DNA of 64,000 nt from Arthrobacter sp. (GTDB taxonomy: Bacteria; Actinomycetota; Actinomycetes; Actinomycetales; Micrococcaceae), in assembly GCA_026393275.1 (NCBI GenBank), contig JAPLAM010000078.1, positions 21,334 to 85,333 on the forward strand. The letters run 5' to 3'. Under the pieces are notes generated by a model. That model searched no databases, had not been told where the DNA came from, and saw nothing but the letters and a program-made list of their open reading frames with translations. Positions 63,997 through 64,000 of the stretch are shown in pieces. How positions within the stretch are numbered: the first letter of the stretch is position 1; every line of letters starts with the position of its first letter. The position numbers and the translations under genes were made by a program.

Positions 63997-64000
63997 GCGC

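Overview
The window is chromosomal DNA of a high-GC actinobacterium. Tightly overlapping operons (ATGA/GTGA junctions), GTG starts, a DUF4193 protein, a mycothiol-type maleylpyruvate-isomerase/DinB domain and a riboswitch-led gcvP-gcvT-gcvH-glyA operon all fit the Micrococcaceae (Arthrobacter / Pseudarthrobacter / Paenarthrobacter). The genus is an inference from gene content and protein style; no 16S or marker gene is present. No CRISPR array and no complete tRNA or rRNA gene was found.

Left part (1-13.6 kb): a truncated MFS transporter and a MarR regulator are followed, across a strong terminator, by a six-gene minus-strand operon. It encodes biotin carboxyl carrier, biotin carboxylase, carboxyltransferase, a HAD phosphatase and a two-subunit PEP-synthase-like dikinase. 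A divergent IclR regulator, an aromatic-acid MFS importer and an acetoacetyl-CoA-synthetase-like ligase complete the set. This combination matches the phosphorylate-then-carboxylate route for aryl methyl ketones (acetovanillone / 4-hydroxyacetophenone; AcvABCDEF of Sphingobium SYK-6, HpeHI plus HpeCBA of Rhodococcus). I read it as an actinobacterial version of that lignin-monomer pathway.

Next (13.6-18.6 kb) is a decayed zone. A tRNA-3'-end-like repeat, a 46-bp palindrome and remnants of an AI-2E transporter, an MGH1/GH63-type glycosidase, a GMC oxidoreductase and pyruvate kinase lie between intact YbhB, TspO and SDR genes. From 18.6 to 29.1 kb is a second catabolic island of unknown substrate. 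Its minus-strand operon encodes an FAD oxidoreductase, CaiB-type CoA-transferase, crotonase, DapA-type lyase/aldolase, atypical SDR, semialdehyde dehydrogenase and ferredoxin. An XRE-cupin regulator with repeated operator-like sites and a divergent MHS transporter plus cytidine-deaminase-like gene complete it.

The centre (29-42 kb) holds small stress and regulatory modules: two ArsR-SRPBCC operons with palindromic operators, LysE, SnoaL, a broken Doc toxin gene, a second copy of the tRNA-like repeat, a ModA-like fragment, a frameshifted IS256-family element, a secreted phosphoesterase and an HtrA-like protease. From 42.8 to 48.6 kb lie a 1021-residue modular hydrolase without a signal peptide, a small IPT/TIG-like partner and an orphan FtsW/RodA protein. 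At 48.7-51.9 kb is a broken sugar ABC importer whose binding-protein gene runs into LysR fragments and a fragment of a second ketone-dikinase gene.

The right end is core metabolism: gluconate uptake and phosphorylation (gntK-gntP), DUF4193, then a glycine riboswitch controlling gcvP-gcvT-gcvH-glyA (glycine cleavage and serine/glycine C1 metabolism).
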